Source: Chloroflexota bacterium (GTDB taxonomy: Bacteria; Chloroflexota; FW602-bin22; JAMCYS01). From it: a stretch of DNA of 7,394 nucleotides. A program made the translations under genes and the position numbers. This document shows, in pieces, positions 5,908 to 7,394 of this stretch. Position 1 is the stretch's first letter. Every line of letters begins with the position of its first letter. The stretch lies in contig JAJZQK010000150.1 in NCBI GenBank assembly GCA_021847625.1, positions 1 through 7,394 of the forward strand, read 5' to 3'. The notes beneath the pieces were generated by a model that did no database searches, was not told where the DNA came from, and was given only the letters and a program-made list of their open reading frames with translations.

Positions 5908-7061
5908 CGCGGACGGACCCGCGAAGAGCGAACAGCGCCCTTGGTCTCCAGGCCGTTCTTCGCTCGCTTTCCGGCGGGGCGACCGGACTGGGACCGGCGG
6001 CGGAGCTGCCCGCAGGCGGCATCTATCTCGGTGCCGCGCTCCACGCGCACGGTACAGGGGATGCCTCTGGCCAGCAGTTCGTTCTGGAAAACCAGCACCT
6101 GCCGCCGCGGAGTCGGCGCGAGGCCGGACGCGTCGACCGGGTTCAAGGGAATCAAGTTGACGTGGCAGAGCAAACCCCGCAGCCGGGAAGCCAGCTCGCG
6201 GGCGTCGGCTGCCGAGTCGTTCACTCCGGCGATCAAGGCGTACTCGAACGTCAGACGCCGGCCGGTCGCCTTGGTGTAGTCACGGCAGGCGGGCAGTAGT
6301 TCCGCCAGCGGATAGCGCCGATTGACAGGCACCAGTTGATCGCGTAGGCGGTCGTTCGGGGCATGCAGGGACACGGCAAGGCCCACCTGCAGCGACCACT
6401 GAGCGACCGCCTTGATGCCTGGCACTATGCCGGCCGTGGAAATCGTAATGTGCCGGGCGCCGAGGCATACAGCCTCGGCCGAGTTCATTATCTCCACCGC
6501 CCGGCGCACCTCCGCCAGGTTCAGAAGCGGCTCGCCTTGGCCCATGAAGACGACGTTGGTGATTGGTCGCTCCTGCCCCTCCTCGGCCAGCACGCGAGCA
6601 AAGTACAGCACCTGCCCGACAATCTCCCCGGCGGAGAGGTTCCTCACAAACCCGCTCTGCCCCGTCGCGCAAAACGGGCAACCAATCGCGCAGCCGACCT
6701 GGCTGGAAACGCACACGGAGCGCCTGCCCGCGCCGTCGTCGGTCGCGTTGTAGCGCATCAGGACGGTTTCCACCGTCTGGCCATCTCGCAGGCCAAGGAG
6801 GACCTTGGTCGTCATCCCATCCGCCGCCTTGCTTTCGGCCAGCAGCTTGCCCGTCCCGACGTAGCACTTCTCCGCCAGCGCCGTCTGGAGCCCCTGCGGC
6901 AGGTTGGTCATTCTGTCGAAATCGAAGACGAACGAGTCGTAGACCCAGCCAAGAACCTGCCGGGCTCGGAAGGCGGGCTGACCGAGTGAGCGCATGAACT
7001 CCATGAACTCAGACGGCGACATATCTAGTATGTTGACTTTGCTGTCTGATACAGGCTCCAT
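5904..7061 (-). CDS. rlmN: 23S rRNA (adenine2503-C2)/tRNA (adenine37-C2)-methyltransferase RlmN, radical SAM
   Basis: RlmN makes m2A2503 in 23S rRNA, and in studied bacteria m2A37 in some tRNAs, by radical SAM chemistry through a methyl-cysteine intermediate. The product has 385 residues from ATG at 7061. The N-terminal domain includes [15 protein letters not shown] at 27-41 and MTNLPQGL at 51-58. The 4Fe-4S cluster motif is CAIGCPFC (Cys124, Cys128, Cys131) within [33 protein letters not shown] (170-182) is the GGEP-like SAM motif. [32 protein letters not shown] and [11 protein letters not shown] follow. Cys350 in [11 protein letters not shown] matches the methyl-carrying cysteine, E. coli Cys355. 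After it is a basic tail of about 35 residues with GKRAKNG and SSRVRPR. ATG at 7061 was preferred over an upstream in-frame ATG at 7106, because a TATAAT box ends 7 nt before it and no homology extends further. The stop shares CTAG with the fmt stop. Confidence 0.96.
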   Translation of the reverse strand: MEPVSDSKVNILDMSPSEFMEFMRSLGQPAFRARQVLGWVYDSFVFDFDRMTNLPQGLQTALAEKCYVGTGKLLAESKAADGMTTKVLLGLRDGQTVETVLMRYNATDDGAGRRSVCVSSQVGCAIGCPFCATGQSGFVRNLSAGEIVGQVLYFARVLAEEGQERPITNVVFMGQGEPLLNLAEVRRAVEIMNSAEAVCLGARHITISTAGIVPGIKAVAQWSLQVGLAVSLHAPNDRLRDQLVPVNRRYPLAELLPACRDYTKATGRRLTFEYALIAGVNDSAADARELASRLRGLLCHVNLIPLNPVDASGLAPTPRRQVLVFQNELLARGIPCTVRVERGTEIDAACGQLRRRSQSGRPAGKRAKNGLETKGAVRSSRVRPR

Positions 7062-7068
7062 GGGTCCA

Positions 7069-7074
7069 ATTATA
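7069..7074 (-). promoter_or_regulatory. putative leaderless -10 box of rlmN
   Basis: On the minus strand a perfect TATAAT ends 7 nt before the ATG at 7061, so transcription would begin at or next to the start codon. No Shine-Dalgarno is present between them (TGGACCC). The -35 position (AAAAGC at 17-bp spacing) is poor. Confidence 0.55.
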
Positions 7075-7088
7075 CAGGATCGATCATA

Positions 7089-7117
7089 TTGGCTTTTCGG
7101 AGGCAAGCTTGTATAAT
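7089..7117 (+). promoter_or_regulatory. putative leaderless promoter of rpe
   Basis: TTGGCT (7089-7094, 4 of 6 to TTGACA), a 17-bp spacer and a perfect TATAAT (7112-7117) precede the GTG at 7125 by exactly 7 nt. The intervening TGCTGCC has no Shine-Dalgarno. The 10-bp block TGTATAATTG (7110-7119) is the exact reverse complement of the rlmN -10 region (7067-7076). Confidence 0.6.
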
Positions 7118-7124
7118 TGCTGCC

Positions 7125-7331
7125 GTGAAGATCGAGGCATCAATCCTTTCCGCGGATTTCTGCCGGCTTGGCGAGCAGGTCCGCGCTCTCGAAGAGAGCG
7201 GACAGATCGACAGGCTGCACGTCGACGTTATGGACGGGCACGTCGTGCCCAACATTAGCGTCGGCCTGCCCGTGGTCGAATCGCTCAGCATATTGTCGAT
7301 TTGCTGCGCCTGGGTGGCTAGCGTGTTGTAG
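7125..7331 (+). CDS. rpe: ribulose-phosphate 3-epimerase, N-terminal fragment, disrupted after ~54 codons
   Basis: Rpe interconverts ribulose-5-phosphate and xylulose-5-phosphate in the pentose phosphate and Calvin pathways, using a metal ion in a TIM barrel of about 220 residues. The fragment opens [19 protein letters not shown], the first beta strand with its Ser-Ala-Asp-Phe signature. [18 protein letters not shown] (30-47) follows, carrying the metal-ligand His32 and catalytic Asp34, then LPVVESL. At residue 54 (about 7286) the family pattern ends. The expected continuation toward LPLDVHLM is absent, and 14 unrelated residues lead to TAG at 7329-7331. The second half of the barrel, with the remaining metal ligands and the phosphate site, is not in the window. 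The start is GTG at 7125, placed 7 nt after TATAAT. An in-frame TTG at 7089 is unlikely because it lies upstream of the -10 box. As drawn, the product would be inactive. Confidence 0.85.
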   Translation: MKIEASILSADFCRLGEQVRALEESGQIDRLHVDVMDGHVVPNISVGLPVVESLSILSICCAWVASVL

Positions 7332-7394
7332 CTCGAGTAACTCGACTGCGAGCTCCTGACCTGCTGGGTGAGTTGTGCGCTGTAGGCGCGGGTG
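7287..7394 (-). other. unrelated sequence joined to truncated rpe; open Gln/Ser-rich frame on minus strand
   Basis: From about 7287 to the right edge the sequence no longer resembles rpe in any plus frame. On the minus strand a frame open from the edge reads a Gln/Ser/Tyr-rich, probably helical stretch. It includes YSAQLTQQVRSSQSS and then [13 protein letters not shown]. It then runs antisense through rpe to a stop at 7070-7072. The composition is vaguely like coiled-coil TrbJ-type conjugation proteins, but 35 residues are too few to assign. A second minus frame is also open here, so coding status is unproven. Confidence 0.4.

Noticed and set aside
5921..5965. Stem between GAGCGAA (5926-5932) and TTCGCTC (5959-5965) as an fmt terminator
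   Set aside because: Seven pairs across a 26-nt loop, with competing pairings and no T tract, inside the rlmN coding tail; too weak to call.
7062..7106. Longer rlmN start at ATG 7106
   Set aside because: It would place the consensus TATAAT inside the coding region; the 15 extra residues have no family counterpart.
7287..7394. Assignment of the right-edge fragment to a TrbJ-type conjugation protein
   Set aside because: Only about 35 Gln/Ser-rich residues are visible; such composition occurs in many unrelated helical proteins.
1..7394. CRISPR array, tRNA/rRNA genes, insertion sequence, prophage or defence system
   Set aside because: No regularly spaced repeats, cloverleaf-like or rRNA sequence, transposase, integrase or nuclease/toxin signature was seen on either strand.

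Overview
The window is GC-rich bacterial chromosomal DNA with tightly packed, mostly housekeeping genes. It suggests a bacterium that mixes Shine-Dalgarno-led and leaderless genes. A high-GC Chloroflexota-like organism is my best guess, with an actinobacterial or Deinococcus-Thermus-like lineage as alternatives. This rests on overall gene flavour, on the orphan XPB/Ssl2-like domain protein, and on -10 boxes set 7 nt before start codons. No 16S or phylogenetic marker comparison was possible.

Left part (1-3790, all plus strand). The 3' two thirds of a pyrimidine-nucleoside phosphorylase gene overlaps by 4 bp a gene for a 679-residue protein. That protein has a C-terminal XPB/Ssl2-like helicase-associated domain but no helicase motor. 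After a short, strongly foldable spacer with its own TATAAT box comes a HAD-IIA (NagD-like) phosphatase. The only start that fits its Shine-Dalgarno and its N-terminal motif is an ACG codon.

Middle (3791-4116). This is a 326-bp convergent intergenic region with no credible gene. It holds a 7-bp tandem repeat and several inverted repeats of the kind found in dispersed intergenic elements. A hairpin that straddles the stop codon of rsmG closes it.

Right part (4117-7394). rsmG (minus; 16S rRNA m7G methyltransferase) and fmt (plus; Met-tRNA formyltransferase) diverge from a 45-bp spacer. fmt converges on rlmN (minus; 23S/tRNA m2A methyltransferase), and the two stop codons share CTAG. rlmN and rpe (plus; ribulose-phosphate 3-epimerase) then diverge from a 63-bp spacer with two mirror-image TATAAT boxes, each exactly 7 nt from its start codon. 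The rsmG, fmt and rlmN products all act on the translation apparatus (rRNA/tRNA modification and initiator tRNA formylation). rpe belongs to the pentose phosphate/Calvin pathways.

The last ~108 bases do not continue rpe. Homology stops after about 54 codons and an unrelated sequence follows, with an open Gln/Ser-rich frame on the minus strand. This is either a real rearrangement or a chimeric assembly end.

I see no CRISPR array, rRNA, tRNA, IS element or recognisable defence or other novel multi-gene system. The points most worth a second look are the ACG start, the three matched leaderless-type promoters, the broken rpe and the orphan XPB/Ssl2-like gene coupled to a nucleoside phosphorylase.
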